From: Thiobacillus sp. 65-1059
GTDB taxonomy: Bacteria; Pseudomonadota; Gammaproteobacteria; Burkholderiales; Thiobacillaceae
Direction: 5' to 3'
NCBI GenBank assembly: GCA_001897675.1
Contig: MKUE01000112.1
Location: forward strand, 1-53,744
DNA: 53,744 nt
Each line of letters opens with the position of its first letter. Within the stretch, counting starts at the first letter, position 1. Both the position numbers and the translations under genes were made by a program. Under the pieces are notes generated by a model. The model was not told where the DNA came from and ran no database searches. It saw only the letters and a list, made by a program, of their open reading frames with translations. This document shows, piece after piece, positions 16,559 through 29,004 of this stretch.

Positions 16559-18946
16559 ATGAAATTGAAGCGCTTCACCACCCAGCTGGTGGCCGCAGGC
16601 TTGATTGCCGTGCCGCTGATGACGCATGCAGCCGGGTTGGGCAAGCTGTCGGTCACCTCGGCGTTGGGGCAGCCTCTGGCGGCGGAGATCGAACTCCTCG
16701 CAGCCGACAAGGCCGAACTCGACAGCCTGTCGGCCAGTCTCGCTTCCGACCAGGCATTTCGCGATGCACGCGTCGAATTCGCCCCGGTATTGTCTTCCCT
16801 GCGCTTTGCGGTCGAGAAAAAGCCCAATGGCAAGGCCGTGCTGAAAGTGACTACCACCCGTCCGGTGAACGATCCCTTCATCGACATGCTGATCGAGGTG
16901 AACTGGGCCTCGGGGCGGCTGGTGCGCGAATACACCATGCTGCTCGATCCGCCCGGCGTGGGCGGCACACAAGCAGTGGCTCCGGCGGCCGTCGCCCCGG
17001 CCCAGACGCCCGTTGCCAAGCCCGTGCCTGCCCCGGTCCCGCAAAGCCAGGCCATGCCGGCGCCGGCAGCCGACAAAACGCCGCCCCCGGCGAGCGCAAG
17101 CAAGCCGCAGCCTGCTGCCCCCGACCGCGTGACGGTGAAGCGGGGCGATACCCTGGTCGGCATCGCCAGCCAGGTGCGCCCGGGAGGAGTGAGCCTGGAG
17201 CAGACCCTGCTGGGCCTCTACCGCGAGAATACCGAGGCTTTCAACGGCAACATGAATCGCCTGAAAGCCGGCACGACACTGGCCGTGCCGCCGGCTGAAA
17301 AAGTGGCTGCCATTCCGCAGAAGGAAGCGGTGCGCGAACTCAAATTGCAGGCCGATGACTGGCGTGCCTACCGGCAGAAACTGGCTGGGATTGCGAGCGC
17401 TGCCCCCGAGGCCAAAGCGGAGCCGGGGCAGGCCAGCAGCGGCAAGATTACCCCCCAGGTGGAAGACCGCGCCAAACCGGCACCCGAAGCCCAGAAGGAC
17501 GTCCTCAAGCTGTCCAAACTCGCACCGGCGGCGGCCGCCGGCAAGGCCGACGAAACCCGTGCCCTGCAGGAAAAATTGCGCGCCCAGGAAGAGGATGCGA
17601 CCGCACGCGACAAGGCGCTGCAGGAATCGGGGCAGCGCGTGGCCGTACTGGAAAAGCAGATCCAGGACATGCAGAAGCTGGTCGAAATGCAGGAAAAGGC
17701 GCAAAGCGAGACGCCCACTGCGACGGTGCCCGCACCGGCGGCGGCCAAGCCCGCACCCAAGCCGGCCGCCCCGGCCGTCGCAGCGCCTGCGGCCAGCCCC
17801 GAGCCTGCCGCAAACTGGTACGACCCCCTGCTTGCCGACCCGATGTATTGGGGCGGCGGTCTTGCCGCGCTCGGGCTGGGGGGCGTGCTGTGGTGGATGG
17901 TGGCGAGCGGCAATCGCCGGCGCAAGTCCGGCAATAGCACCCTGGAAGACAGCATCATGAGCGGCGGCGACGTGCGCCCCAATACCGTCATCGGCGCGGC
18001 GTCGGGGGGCAGCGTCAATACCGGCGACACCTCCTTCCTGACCGACTTCAGCCAGGCGGGCCTGGGCACCATCGATACGCATGACGTCGACCCGATCGCC
18101 GAAGCCGAGGTGTACATGGCCTACGGCCGCGACGCCCAGGCCGAGGAAATTCTCAAGGAAGCCATCGGCAAAAATCCGGACCGCCACGAGATCCGCGTCA
18201 AGTTACTGGAAATCTACGCGGCCCGCCGCAACCTCGCGACGTTCGAAGCGGTCGCCGGCGAGCTCTATGCCGCACTGGGTAGCAAGCCCAGCCCGTTGTG
18301 GGACAAGGCCTGTGAATTGGGGCGCAGTATCGACCCGACCAACCCGCTGTATGGCGGCATTCAGTCGGGCGCCGCGGCGGCGGCAACGGTGGCCGCCACC
18401 GCGGCGGTCGCCGGCGGCGCGGTGGCGTTCCCGGACGAACCGGCGCCTGAACCCGAGGCGGCCGTGCAGTCCGCCGCCCCGGCCGATATCGAACCCGAGC
18501 CCCAGCCTGCGCTCGAAGCCGTGGCGGCAGACGCACCCCTGGAGTTCGAGTCCGCGGGACACGTGCTCAATTTCGACACCCCGCCCGAGACAGCCGCAAT
18601 GGCCGAAACGGGTTACCCGGAACTGGATGCCCAGGGTCTCGATTTCGAGCTGCCGGAACTGGATCTGCCTGCCACCGCCGACGAAGAGCTGAAACTCGAT
18701 CTCGGCCTTGAGGAAGACGGCGGCCAGGACAGCAAATTCGACTTCAGCGGCCTCGATCTCGATTTGGGCGATGCCGGCGGCAATGAACTCGAACTCGACG
18801 AGGTCGGCACCAAGCTCGATCTTGCCCGTGCCTATGTGGAAATGGGCGACAAGGAAGGTGCGCGCGAAATCCTCAACGAAGTGCTGGCCGAGGGCAACGA
18901 CAAACAGAAGACCGATGCCAAAGGCATGCTGAGCGAGCTTGGTTAA
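16559..18946 (+). CDS. fimV: FimV/HubP-type polar hub protein
   Basis: A 795-residue inner-membrane protein that anchors polar machinery and supports type IV pili. Residues 1-24 are a signal peptide (ending THA). Residues about 25-140 are the FimV N-terminal domain with LGKLSVTSALGQPLAAEIEL. A LysM peptidoglycan-binding module sits near 189-245 (VKRGDTLVGIASQV). A coiled-coil around 335-380, one membrane helix near 428-450 (GGGLAALGLGGVLWWMV), an acidic cytoplasmic part and a C-terminal FimV/TPR-like motif (residues about 751-795, TKLDLARAYVEMGDKEGAREIL) follow. All these parts are in the family order. Confidence 0.93.
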   Translation: MKLKRFTTQLVAAGLIAVPLMTHAAGLGKLSVTSALGQPLAAEIELLAADKAELDSLSASLASDQAFRDARVEFAPVLSSLRFAVEKKPNGKAVLKVTTTRPVNDPFIDMLIEVNWASGRLVREYTMLLDPPGVGGTQAVAPAAVAPAQTPVAKPVPAPVPQSQAMPAPAADKTPPPASASKPQPAAPDRVTVKRGDTLVGIASQVRPGGVSLEQTLLGLYRENTEAFNGNMNRLKAGTTLAVPPAEKVAAIPQKEAVRELKLQADDWRAYRQKLAGIASAAPEAKAEPGQASSGKITPQVEDRAKPAPEAQKDVLKLSKLAPAAAAGKADETRALQEKLRAQEEDATARDKALQESGQRVAVLEKQIQDMQKLVEMQEKAQSETPTATVPAPAAAKPAPKPAAPAVAAPAASPEPAANWYDPLLADPMYWGGGLAALGLGGVLWWMVASGNRRRKSGNSTLEDSIMSGGDVRPNTVIGAASGGSVNTGDTSFLTDFSQAGLGTIDTHDVDPIAEAEVYMAYGRDAQAEEILKEAIGKNPDRHEIRVKLLEIYAARRNLATFEAVAGELYAALGSKPSPLWDKACELGRSIDPTNPLYGGIQSGAAAAATVAATAAVAGGAVAFPDEPAPEPEAAVQSAAPADIEPEPQPALEAVAADAPLEFESAGHVLNFDTPPETAAMAETGYPELDAQGLDFELPELDLPATADEELKLDLGLEEDGGQDSKFDFSGLDLDLGDAGGNELELDEVGTKLDLARAYVEMGDKEGAREILNEVLAEGNDKQKTDAKGMLSELG

Positions 18947-19553
18947 ATCCCTGCACCCGGCTGCCCGCATCCTGCTGTGGTGCGGGTGGGCGGTGGCGGT
19001 GGAGCGTGCCCCACTGGCCCCGCTGATCATTCTGGCCGTCGCCACTGCGACGGCCTTTCTGTTTGCGCCTGTCCGCCGGCAATTGCTGCGCCTGCTGCGC
19101 CGCACCCGCTGGCTGATGGCGGTGCTGCTGCTCACGTATGCCTATACTCTGCCGGGGATGGCCTTGTGGCCGGCGCTGGGATGGGGCAGCCCCAGCGCGG
19201 AAGGAGTGCAGCAAGGCGTATTGCGGGTGGGGCGGCTGGCGCTGATGCTGGCAGGGCTGGCGGCGCTGCTGGCGTATACGTCCCGCCCCCGCCTGATCTA
19301 CGGACTGTATGTGCTGACCCGGCCGCTGGCCTGGCTGGGCTTTGACCGCCGTGGCTTTGCGGTGCGGCTGGGTCTGACCCTGGATTATGTCGAGCATGCG
19401 CCGAAACCGGCACGCTGGCTGGATGCGCTGCGTGCGCCGCTGCCCGACGATGCGACGCCCGCCACCTACACCTTGCAGGCCGAACGCTGGCAAAGCCGGG
19501 ACAGCGCCGTCATACTCGCGGGCTTGCTTGGGGTGTTGATCGTGCTGGCATGA
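18939..19553 (+). CDS. Membrane protein resembling an ECF/CbiQ-type transport component
   Basis: A 204-residue membrane protein with about five hydrophobic helices and a soluble C-terminal end. The pattern of an N-terminal LILAVATATAFLFAP, a paired helix with RRTRWLMAVLLLTYAYTLPG and RPLAWLGFDRRGFAVRLGLTLDYVE resembles the T (EcfT/CbiQ) component of energy-coupling transporters, but I do not see the paired Ala-Arg-Gly coupling motifs clearly. No ATPase or substrate-binding gene is adjacent. The best start is TTG at 18939, overlapping the fimV stop codon by 8 bases. The location between fimV and truA is, from memory, shared by related genomes. Confidence 0.55.
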   Translation: MVKSLHPAARILLWCGWAVAVERAPLAPLIILAVATATAFLFAPVRRQLLRLLRRTRWLMAVLLLTYAYTLPGMALWPALGWGSPSAEGVQQGVLRVGRLALMLAGLAALLAYTSRPRLIYGLYVLTRPLAWLGFDRRGFAVRLGLTLDYVEHAPKPARWLDALRAPLPDDATPATYTLQAERWQSRDSAVILAGLLGVLIVLA

Positions 19554-19565
19554 GGCCGGGGTGAT

Positions 19566-20345
19566 ATGAGAATCGTGCTGGGTCTGGAATACCGCGGTAT
19601 CGGCTTTTGCGGCTGGCAGTCGCAGCCGCAGGGTTGCGGCGTGCAGGATGTGCTGGAAGCCGCGGTGTCCGCCATCGCCGGCGAAAGGATCGGCGTCACC
19701 GCGGCCGGGCGCACCGATACCGGGGTGCACGCCGCGTTCCAGGTGGCGCATTTCGATACCGCAGCCAGGCGCCCGCTGACTGCCTGGGTGCGCGGCGTCA
19801 ACAGCCATCTGCCCAGCGGTGTGGCGGTGCTGTGGGCGCGCGAAGTTGGCGAGGACTTCCACGCGCGCTTTGCCGCCAGCCAGCGCGGCTACCGCTATGT
19901 GCTGCTGAACCACCCGGTGCGGCCCGGCCTCGAGCACGGGCTGGTTGGCTGGCATCACCGGCCGCTGGATGCGGCCGCGATGAACCTGGCTGCGGCAAGC
20001 CTGATCGGACAGCATGATTTTTCAGCGTTTCGCGCCGCCGAATGCCAGGCCAAATCGCCGGTCAAGGAGCTGCGGCTGGTGCACATCGAGCGGCGCGGCG
20101 ATTATCTTTTATGCGACTTCCGCGCCAACGGCTTTCTGCACCACATGGTGCGCAATCTCATGGGCTGCCTCGTCCAGATCGGTGCCGGCAGCCAGCCGCC
20201 CGGGTGGATGCGCGAGATCCTCGACGGCCGCGACCGCACCCGTGCCGCGCCCACCTTCGACGCCGCCGGGCTGTACCTCACCCACATCCGGTATCCTGCG
20301 CACTTTGCCTTGCCGGAAAGCTCCGAACGATGGCTGTTCGCGTAA
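19566..20345 (+). CDS. truA: tRNA pseudouridine(38-40) synthase
   Basis: A 259-residue enzyme that isomerises uridines 38-40 in the tRNA anticodon stem. The catalytic aspartate is D51 in [10 protein letters not shown]. Other family parts are the start [49 protein letters not shown] and [17 protein letters not shown]. Length is normal. Its last 16 bases overlap the beginning of trpF in another frame, implying coupling of the two. Confidence 0.96.
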   Translation: MRIVLGLEYRGIGFCGWQSQPQGCGVQDVLEAAVSAIAGERIGVTAAGRTDTGVHAAFQVAHFDTAARRPLTAWVRGVNSHLPSGVAVLWAREVGEDFHARFAASQRGYRYVLLNHPVRPGLEHGLVGWHHRPLDAAAMNLAAASLIGQHDFSAFRAAECQAKSPVKELRLVHIERRGDYLLCDFRANGFLHHMVRNLMGCLVQIGAGSQPPGWMREILDGRDRTRAAPTFDAAGLYLTHIRYPAHFALPESSERWLFA

Positions 20346-20946
20346 AAATCTGCGGCATCACCCGCTTGCAGGATCTGCATGCCGCCTGCGACGCCGGGGC
20401 GGACGCACTGGGCTTCGTGTTCTACGAGAAGAGCCCGCGCCACCTCGCGATCGATTCCGCCGCCATGCTGGTGCGCGCGCTGCCGCCGTTCGTGCAGAGC
20501 GTCGGGCTGTTCGTCAATGCCGAACCCGCATTCATCGAGCGGGTCTTGCGTGCGGTGCCGCTCGACCTGCTGCAATTTCACGGCGACGAGACGCCGGCCG
20601 ACTGCATGCGCTACGGCCGCCCCTGGATCAAGGCGGTGCGCGTCAATCGGGACACGGATTTGCTAGAATGCGCGGCTGACTTCGATGCCGCCCGCGGTTT
20701 ACTGCTGGACGCCTATGTGGCGGGCGTGCCGGGCGGCACCGGAGAGCGATTCGACTGGAGCCTGATCCCGCCGCACCTGTCCCGACCGATTGTTCTTTCT
20801 GGCGGGCTCACGCCGGACAACGTCGCCGAAGCGGTCCGCCGCGTGCGGCCCTGGGCGGTGGATGTGTCTTCCGGCGTCGAGGCGGAAAAAGGCATCAAGG
20901 ACGCGCACAAGATTGCGCGATTCATTGCGAAAGCGAAAGAAGCATC

Positions 20947-20950
<4 letters not shown>
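20330..20950 (+). CDS. trpF: Phosphoribosylanthranilate isomerase
   Basis: A 206-residue TIM-barrel enzyme of tryptophan synthesis. The start [33 protein letters not shown] holds the catalytic cysteine, and [23 protein letters not shown] and [14 protein letters not shown] hold the catalytic aspartate and phosphate loops. The ATG at 20330 lies inside the end of truA; its stop overlaps the trpB start (ATGA). This placement of truA-trpF-trpB is standard for beta- and gammaproteobacteria. Confidence 0.96.
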
Positions 20951-22146
<1,196 letters not shown>

Positions 22147-22191
22147 GCCTGCCGCCATCCAATCGAACCGCTTTTTTCAGAAGAACCAACC

Positions 22192-22998
22192 ATGAGCCGC
22201 ATCGGCCAGACTTTTACCGCGCTCAAGGCGCAAAACAGGAAAGCCCTGATCCCTTTCATCACGGCCGGCGACCCCGGCAAGGGCCTGACGGTGCCGTTGA
22301 TGCACGCGCTGGTGGAAGCCGGGGTGGACATCATCGAACTGGGGGTGCCGTTTTCCGACCCGATGGCCGACGGGCCGGTGATCCAGCGCGCCTCCGAGCG
22401 GGCGCTGGCGAACAAGGTCGGGCTGAAGGACGTGCTGGCGATGACGGCGGAATTCCGCAAGACCAACGCAACCACGCCGGTGGTGCTGATGGGCTATGCC
22501 AATCCGGTCGAGCGCATGGGTTACGAGGCCTTTGCACAGGCCGCCCAGGCGGCCGGCGTGGACGGCGTGCTGACGGTGGACATTCCGCCGGAAGAGTCGC
22601 ACGGGGTGGCCGATGTGTTCAAGGCGCACGGCATCGATCCGATTTTCCTGCTGTCGCCGACCACGCCGGAGTCCCGGGTGGAGCAGGTGACGGCGGTTGC
22701 CGGCGGCTTCATCTATTACGTGTCGCTGAAGGGGGTGACCGGCTCGGCCAGTCTCGATACCGAGGAGGTGGCGCGCAAGCTTGCCATGGTTCGCGCGCAT
22801 TGCAGCCTGCCGGTGGGGGTGGGGTTCGGCATCCGCGACGCGGCGACCGCCGAGGCGGTGGCGCGCATTGCCGATGCCGTGGTGGTGGGCAGCCGCATCG
22901 TGCACGAGATTGAGACGGCACCCGAAAACGAGGTGATCAGCCGGGTGAAACATCTGGTGCAGGACTTGCGCCGCGGCGTCGACGCGGCGTCGAAATAG
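22192..22998 (+). CDS. trpA: Tryptophan synthase alpha chain
   Basis: A 268-residue TIM barrel that releases indole from indoleglycerol phosphate. Catalytic residues are in [20 protein letters not shown] (Glu and Asp). [10 protein letters not shown] near the start, [11 protein letters not shown] and VGVGFGIRD match the family. Length is normal. The ATG has AGAAGAAC upstream, a weak ribosome-binding site, so coupling to trpB may matter. Confidence 0.97.
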   Translation: MSRIGQTFTALKAQNRKALIPFITAGDPGKGLTVPLMHALVEAGVDIIELGVPFSDPMADGPVIQRASERALANKVGLKDVLAMTAEFRKTNATTPVVLMGYANPVERMGYEAFAQAAQAAGVDGVLTVDIPPEESHGVADVFKAHGIDPIFLLSPTTPESRVEQVTAVAGGFIYYVSLKGVTGSASLDTEEVARKLAMVRAHCSLPVGVGFGIRDAATAEAVARIADAVVVGSRIVHEIETAPENEVISRVKHLVQDLRRGVDAASK

Positions 22999-23014
22999 GC
23001 AAGCGGAGAAAACG

Positions 23015-23884
23015 ATGAGCTGGTTCCAGAAAATTTTGCCGCCGAAAATCAAGCGGCGTGCGCTGGCCGACAAGAAATCCATGCCCGAGGGGCTGTGGTC
23101 CAAGTGTCCGGCATGCAACGAAGTGCTGTACCGCGCCGACCTCGAAAGCAATCTGGAGGTGTGCCCCAAATGCGGCCACCATCACCGTATCGGCGCGCGG
23201 CAGCGGCTGGCGATGCTGCTGGATGCCGAGGGGCAGCACGAGATCGGCGCCCAGGTGACGCCGCTCGACCCGCTGAAGTTCAAGGACAGCAAGAAATACC
23301 CCGACCGTCTGAAGGATGCCCAGGCCGGAACTTCGGAAACCGATGCGCTGGTGGTGCTGGGCGGCAGCGTCAAGGCAGTGCCGGTGGTGGCGGCGGCGTT
23401 CGAATTCAAGTTCATGGGCGGTTCGATGGGCTCGGTGGTGGGCGAGCGTTTTGTGCTCGGCGTGGAAGCGGCGATCGAATCGAACTCGGCCTTCGTCTGC
23501 TTTTCCGCCAGCGGCGGCGCGCGCATGCAGGAAGGCCTGTTTTCCTTGATGCAGATGGCGAAGACCTCGGCTGCGCTGACCCAGCTCTCGCGCCACCGCC
23601 TGCCCTTCATCTCGGTGCTGACCGACCCCACCATGGGCGGCGTGTCGGCGAGTTTTGCCATGCTGGGCGACCTCATCGTGGCCGAACCGAATGCGCTGAT
23701 CGGCTTTGCCGGTCCGCGCGTGATCGAGCAGACGGTGCGCGAGACGCTGCCGGAAGGCTTTCAGCGCGCCGAGTTCCTGCAGGAGAAGGGCGCCATCGAC
23801 CGCATCATCGATCGCCGCCAGATGCGCGACGAACTCGCCGCCACGCTGGCGATGATGATGGGGCGGCCTGTGCTTGCCGCCTAG
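23015..23884 (+). CDS. accD: Acetyl-CoA carboxylase carboxyltransferase subunit beta
   Basis: A 289-residue subunit of the carboxyltransferase that makes malonyl-CoA for fatty acids. The N-terminal zinc ribbon is present with four cysteines ([11 protein letters not shown] and [10 protein letters not shown]). The crotonase-like core includes [18 protein letters not shown] and [17 protein letters not shown]. Length is typical. The AccA partner is not in the window. It follows trpA and is followed 3 bases later by folC, a usual arrangement. Confidence 0.97.
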   Translation: MSWFQKILPPKIKRRALADKKSMPEGLWSKCPACNEVLYRADLESNLEVCPKCGHHHRIGARQRLAMLLDAEGQHEIGAQVTPLDPLKFKDSKKYPDRLKDAQAGTSETDALVVLGGSVKAVPVVAAAFEFKFMGGSMGSVVGERFVLGVEAAIESNSAFVCFSASGGARMQEGLFSLMQMAKTSAALTQLSRHRLPFISVLTDPTMGGVSASFAMLGDLIVAEPNALIGFAGPRVIEQTVRETLPEGFQRAEFLQEKGAIDRIIDRRQMRDELAATLAMMMGRPVLAA

Positions 23885-23887
23885 GGC

Positions 23888-25165
23888 GTGCCGACGCGTC
23901 CGGGGCTTTCGCTGGCCGACTGGCTGGCGCGGCTGGAACATCTGCATCCCAGCAGCATCGAGCTTGGCCTGGAGCGGGTGCGCCGCGTCAAGGACGCGCT
24001 CGGGCTGGAGGCCGCCTTTCCGCTCGTCGTCGTCGGCGGCACCAACGGCAAGGGTTCCACCTGCGCCTATCTCGAAGCCATACTCCGCACCGCCGGCTAC
24101 AAGACCGGCCTTTACACCTCGCCGCATCTGCTGCGCTACAGCGAGCGGGTGCGGATTGCCGGCAGGGAGGCGGGCGACGCCGAACTGGTCGCCGCCTTTG
24201 AAAGGATCGATGCTGCGCGCGGCGACATTTCGCTGACCTATTTCGAATTCGGCACCCTCGGCGCGATGCTGCAGTTCATCGATGCCGGCGTCGACGTGGC
24301 CATCCTCGAAGTCGGCCTCGGCGGGCGTCTCGACGCCGTGAATGCGTTCGACGCCGATGCGGCGATCGTCACCAGCGTCGACCTCGACCACATGGATTAT
24401 CTGGGCGACACCCGCGAAAAGATCGGTTTCGAGAAAGCCGGCATATACCGCGCCGGCCGCCCCGCCATCTGCGCCGACCCTGAACCGCCCGCCAGCCTGC
24501 TCGAGCACGCCCGGCACCTCGGCGCCGACCTGCGCTGCGCGGGCCGCGACTTTGCCGCGCAGCGCGAGGCGGACCACTGGATCTATCGGGGGCAGGCGCA
24601 TACCTGGACCGACTTGCCCCTGCCCGCGATGGCGGGCGCCTATCAGCTGCGCAATGCGGCCGGTGCGCTGGCGGCGCTGGAGGCCTTGTCCCCCCGCCTG
24701 CCGGTGAGCGAGACGGCGATACGCCAGGGGCTTGCCATGGCGCGGGTGGCGGGGCGATTTCAGTGCATTGCCCATGCCCCGGAGGTCATTCTCGACGTGG
24801 CGCACAACCCGGAAGCGGCGCGGGCGCTGGCCGCCGCCTTGCGCGACCGGCCGGTGCCCGGACGCACGCTGGCGGTGGTGGGCATGCTGGCGGACAAGGA
24901 TGCGGCAGGCGTGTTCGCCGCATTGTCCGGCGAGATCGATGCATGGTGGGCGTGCATGCCCGCTTCGCCGCGCGCACGCGATGCCGAGGCGCTGGCAGCC
25001 GTCCTGCGCACGCACGCAGGCCATGCCCCGGTCAAGGTGCAGCGGGACGTGAACGCGGCGCTTGCGGAGGCGCGAAGCGCGGCGTGCGAAGGTGATAGAA
25101 TTCTCGTCTTCGGTTCGTTCTATACCGTTGCCGCCGTGCTCGACCATGCCGCCACCCAGCAGTGA
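23888..25165 (+). CDS. folC: Bifunctional folylpolyglutamate/dihydrofolate synthase
   Basis: A 425-residue Mur-ligase-type enzyme that adds glutamate to folates. The ATP-binding loop VVGGTNGKGSTCAYLEAIL is near residue 50, followed by YTSPHLLRYSERV, the magnesium-binding region and DHMDYLGDTREKIGFEKAGI, and the C-terminal DVAHNPEAARAL. The start is GTG at 23888, three bases after accD stops. Its end overlaps the start of the SPOR-domain gene by 20 bases. Confidence 0.95.
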   Translation: MPTRPGLSLADWLARLEHLHPSSIELGLERVRRVKDALGLEAAFPLVVVGGTNGKGSTCAYLEAILRTAGYKTGLYTSPHLLRYSERVRIAGREAGDAELVAAFERIDAARGDISLTYFEFGTLGAMLQFIDAGVDVAILEVGLGGRLDAVNAFDADAAIVTSVDLDHMDYLGDTREKIGFEKAGIYRAGRPAICADPEPPASLLEHARHLGADLRCAGRDFAAQREADHWIYRGQAHTWTDLPLPAMAGAYQLRNAAGALAALEALSPRLPVSETAIRQGLAMARVAGRFQCIAHAPEVILDVAHNPEAARALAAALRDRPVPGRTLAVVGMLADKDAAGVFAALSGEIDAWWACMPASPRARDAEALAAVLRTHAGHAPVKVQRDVNAALAEARSAACEGDRILVFGSFYTVAAVLDHAATQQ

Positions 25166-25796
25166 AAATGACCTCAAACGCCGCGCCCGGCGCCGCCTGA
25201 TCGGCGCGGTTGCACTGACCTTGCTGGCGGTGATCGTGCTGCCGCTGTTGCTGGAAGACGAGCCGCCGCCTGCCAGTTCGCTGGCGGTGAAGATGGCGGT
25301 GTCGCCCGCCGCAGCGCTGCGCGATGAGCCGAATCCGTCCGCCGAGGCGGAACCGGCGGAGCAGGCAGCTGCCGTGGCGGCGCCGTCTCTCCCGCTGCCG
25401 GAGACGAGGCAACCCACCCCGCCCCAGGCGGCGCCTGCCGAACCTGCGCCCGGACCCGAACCGCTCAAACCCGAAGTAGCCAAGCCTGCCTCCCGGCCGG
25501 AACCGTCCAGGCCCGCGCCCCAGGCGGTTGCCAAACCCGCAGCGACGCCTGCGCCGCAGGCCAGGCCCGCCGCAACCGGCGAGGCTTTCGTGGTGCAGCT
25601 TGCCGCGCTGTCCGATTCTGCCAAGGCCGGTGCGCTCAAGGCGCGTGCAGCCAGCGCCGGCTTGCCGGCCTACACGGACAAGGTGGGGGCCTTGACGCGC
25701 GTGCGCGTGGGCCCCTATGCCTCGCGCGAAGCCGCGGTGGCGGCTGCGGTGAAACTGGCCGAAAACGGCATGGCCGGACAGGTGCTTGCAAAATGA
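25146..25796 (+). CDS. dedD: SPOR-domain protein, DedD-like
   Basis: A 216-residue inner-membrane protein. A basic cytoplasmic start (NDLKRRARRR) precedes one membrane helix near residues 18-36 (LIGAVALTLLAVIVLPLLL), then a long Pro/Ala/Glu-rich periplasmic stalk and a C-terminal SPOR domain (about 145-216) with AFVVQLAALSDSAKAGALKA and RVRVGPYASREAA. SPOR domains bind denuded septal glycan at division sites. The ATG at 25146 lies inside folC; the stop overlaps cvpA. This is the typical position of dedD between folC and cvpA. Confidence 0.9.
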   Translation: MPPPSSENDLKRRARRRLIGAVALTLLAVIVLPLLLEDEPPPASSLAVKMAVSPAAALRDEPNPSAEAEPAEQAAAVAAPSLPLPETRQPTPPQAAPAEPAPGPEPLKPEVAKPASRPEPSRPAPQAVAKPAATPAPQARPAATGEAFVVQLAALSDSAKAGALKARAASAGLPAYTDKVGALTRVRVGPYASREAAVAAAVKLAENGMAGQVLAK

Positions 25797-26284
25797 GCAT
25801 GCTCGACCTCGTCGTGCTGCTGGTGCTGGCCCTGACCGTGGTGCGCGGGCTGATGCGCGGCATGGTGGATACGCTGTTTTCGCTGGCGGCCTGGATCCTG
25901 GCGTTCGTGCTCGGCAAGTGGGGCGCGCTGATGGTGGCGCCGATGCTGCCGATCGCGGTTGAAAATCCGGGTATTCGCTATTTCGCAGGCTTTGCTGTGA
26001 TTTTTCTGGTGGTGCTGATCGGCGTGCTGCTGTTGGGACATGCCCTGGCCTCGCTGGTCAGGGCGGCCGGACTGGGCAGCGCCGACAAGGTGCTGGGCGG
26101 CGTGCTGGGGCTGGTCAAGGGGCTGGTGATCCTGATGGGCCTGACGCTGGCGGCCGGACTGACCTCGCTGCCGCGCACCGATTTCTGGAAGCAGGCCATG
26201 CTGTCGGGCAGCCTGCAGGCGATGGCGCAGCGCGCCTTGCCGCTGCTGCCGGCCGACGTGGCGAAGTACGTTCGTTTCGAATAA
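25793..26284 (+). CDS. cvpA: CvpA-family membrane protein
   Basis: A 163-residue inner-membrane protein with four predicted helices: LDLVVLLVLALTVVRGLMRGMVDTLFSLAAWIL in the first half, then YFAGFAVIFLVVLIGVLLLGHALASLVRAAGL and a further helix near VLGLVKGLVILMGLTLAAGL. It matches CvpA, known for its link to colicin V production and envelope stress tolerance. It overlaps dedD by 4 bases and is followed by purF after 21 bases, the classical cvpA-purF order. Confidence 0.93.
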   Translation: MSMLDLVVLLVLALTVVRGLMRGMVDTLFSLAAWILAFVLGKWGALMVAPMLPIAVENPGIRYFAGFAVIFLVVLIGVLLLGHALASLVRAAGLGSADKVLGGVLGLVKGLVILMGLTLAAGLTSLPRTDFWKQAMLSGSLQAMAQRALPLLPADVAKYVRFE

Positions 26285-26305
26285 TTTCATGGATGGGTGC
26301 ACGGT

Positions 26306-27826
<1,521 letters not shown>

Positions 27827-27831
27827 CACGC

Positions 27832-29004
27832 ATGGGCAACGAATACGATCTTGAAACCCTGGCGGTGCGCGCCGGAACGGTGCGCAGCCAGTTCAACGAG
27901 CACTCGGAGGCGATGTTCCTCACCTCCAGTTTCGTGTTCGGCAGCGCGGCCGAAGCTGCGGCGCGCTTCAAGGGCGAGCAGCCCGGCCCGATCTACGCGC
28001 GCTTCACCAATCCCACGGTGCAGATGATGGAAGCGCGGCTGGCCGCGCTCGAAGGCGCCGAGCGCTGCGTCGCATTCGCCTCCGGCATGGCGGCGATCCT
28101 GGCGACGGTGATGGGGCTGATGAAGGCGGGCGAGCACGTCGTCGCCTCGCGCTCGATCTTCGGCTCGACCGTGCAGCTGTTCTCCAACATCCTCGGCCGC
28201 TTCGGCATCGAGACCACCTACGTGTCGCCGACCGATCCGGCGGAGTGGCGCGCGGCGGCCAAGCCGAACACCAGGCTGTTCTTCGTCGAGTCGCCGTCCA
28301 ATCCGCTCACCGAGGTGAGCGACATCCGCGCGCTCGCCGCCATCGCGCACGAGGCCGGTGCCTGGCTCGCGGTCGACAACTGCTTCTGCTCGCCGGCGCT
28401 GCAGAAGCCGCTCGAACTCGGCGCCGACATCGTGATTCATTCCGCCACCAAGTATCTCGACGGCCAGGGCAGGGTGCTGGGCGGCGCGGTGCTCGGGAGC
28501 CAGGCGCTGATGGAGGGCGTCTACACCTTCCTACGCACCGCCGGCCCGACGCTGTCCGCGTTCAACGCCTGGGTGATCCTGAAGGGCATGGAGACGCTGT
28601 CGCTGCGCATGGAGGCGCATTCGAAGAACGCGCTGGCGCTGGCGCAGTGGCTGGAAGCGCAGCCGCAGGTCGCGCGCGTGCTGTATCCCGGCCTGCCGTC
28701 GCATCCGCAGCATCGGCTGGCGATGGCGCAGCAGAAAACCGGCGGCGGCATCGTCGCGTTCGATCTGAAGGGCGGCCAGCCGGCGGCATGGAAGCTGATC
28801 GACGCGACCCGTATGCTGTCGATCACCGCCAACCTCGGCGACGCCAAGACCACCATCACCCACCCGGCGACCACCACGCACAGCCGCATGACGCCGGAGC
28901 AGCGCGCGGCGGCAGGTATCGGCGACGGGCTGGTGCGCATCGCGGCGGGGCTCGAATCGGTGGCCGACATCCAGGCCGATCTCGCGCGCGGGCTGGCGGA
29001 ATGA
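27832..29004 (+). CDS. metZ: O-succinylhomoserine sulfhydrylase
   Basis: A 390-residue PLP enzyme of the Cys/Met metabolism family. The PLP lysine is K207 in IHSATKYLDGQGRVLGG, whose GRVLGG ending is characteristic of MetZ rather than MetB. Other parts are GPIYARFTNPTVQMMEARLAALEG and the C-terminal THPATTTHSRM. MetZ fixes sulfide directly to make homocysteine, in one step. It follows purF by 5 bases, as in many beta- and gammaproteobacteria, and overlaps the next gene by 4 bases. Confidence 0.95.
   Translation: MGNEYDLETLAVRAGTVRSQFNEHSEAMFLTSSFVFGSAAEAAARFKGEQPGPIYARFTNPTVQMMEARLAALEGAERCVAFASGMAAILATVMGLMKAGEHVVASRSIFGSTVQLFSNILGRFGIETTYVSPTDPAEWRAAAKPNTRLFFVESPSNPLTEVSDIRALAAIAHEAGAWLAVDNCFCSPALQKPLELGADIVIHSATKYLDGQGRVLGGAVLGSQALMEGVYTFLRTAGPTLSAFNAWVILKGMETLSLRMEAHSKNALALAQWLEAQPQVARVLYPGLPSHPQHRLAMAQQKTGGGIVAFDLKGGQPAAWKLIDATRMLSITANLGDAKTTITHPATTTHSRMTPEQRAAAGIGDGLVRIAAGLESVADIQADLARGLAE

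Noticed and set aside
16349-18187. A 612-codon open frame antisense to fimV
   Set aside because: Low-complexity His/Arg/Gly/Leu product opposite a complete FimV with LysM and membrane segments.
20655-20670. A TAGAAT-like -10 box inside trpF
   Set aside because: No convincing -35 at the right distance, and it lies within a coding region where codon choice explains it.
25088-25105. A TAGAAT-like -10 box ahead of dedD, inside folC
   Set aside because: The nearest TTGCGG is about 28 bases away, too far for a standard promoter; dedD overlaps folC and is more simply co-transcribed.
22937-25639. A 900-codon open frame antisense to accD and folC
   Set aside because: Same composition artefact as other long antisense frames in this GC-rich DNA; the plus strand encodes complete AccD, FolC and DedD.
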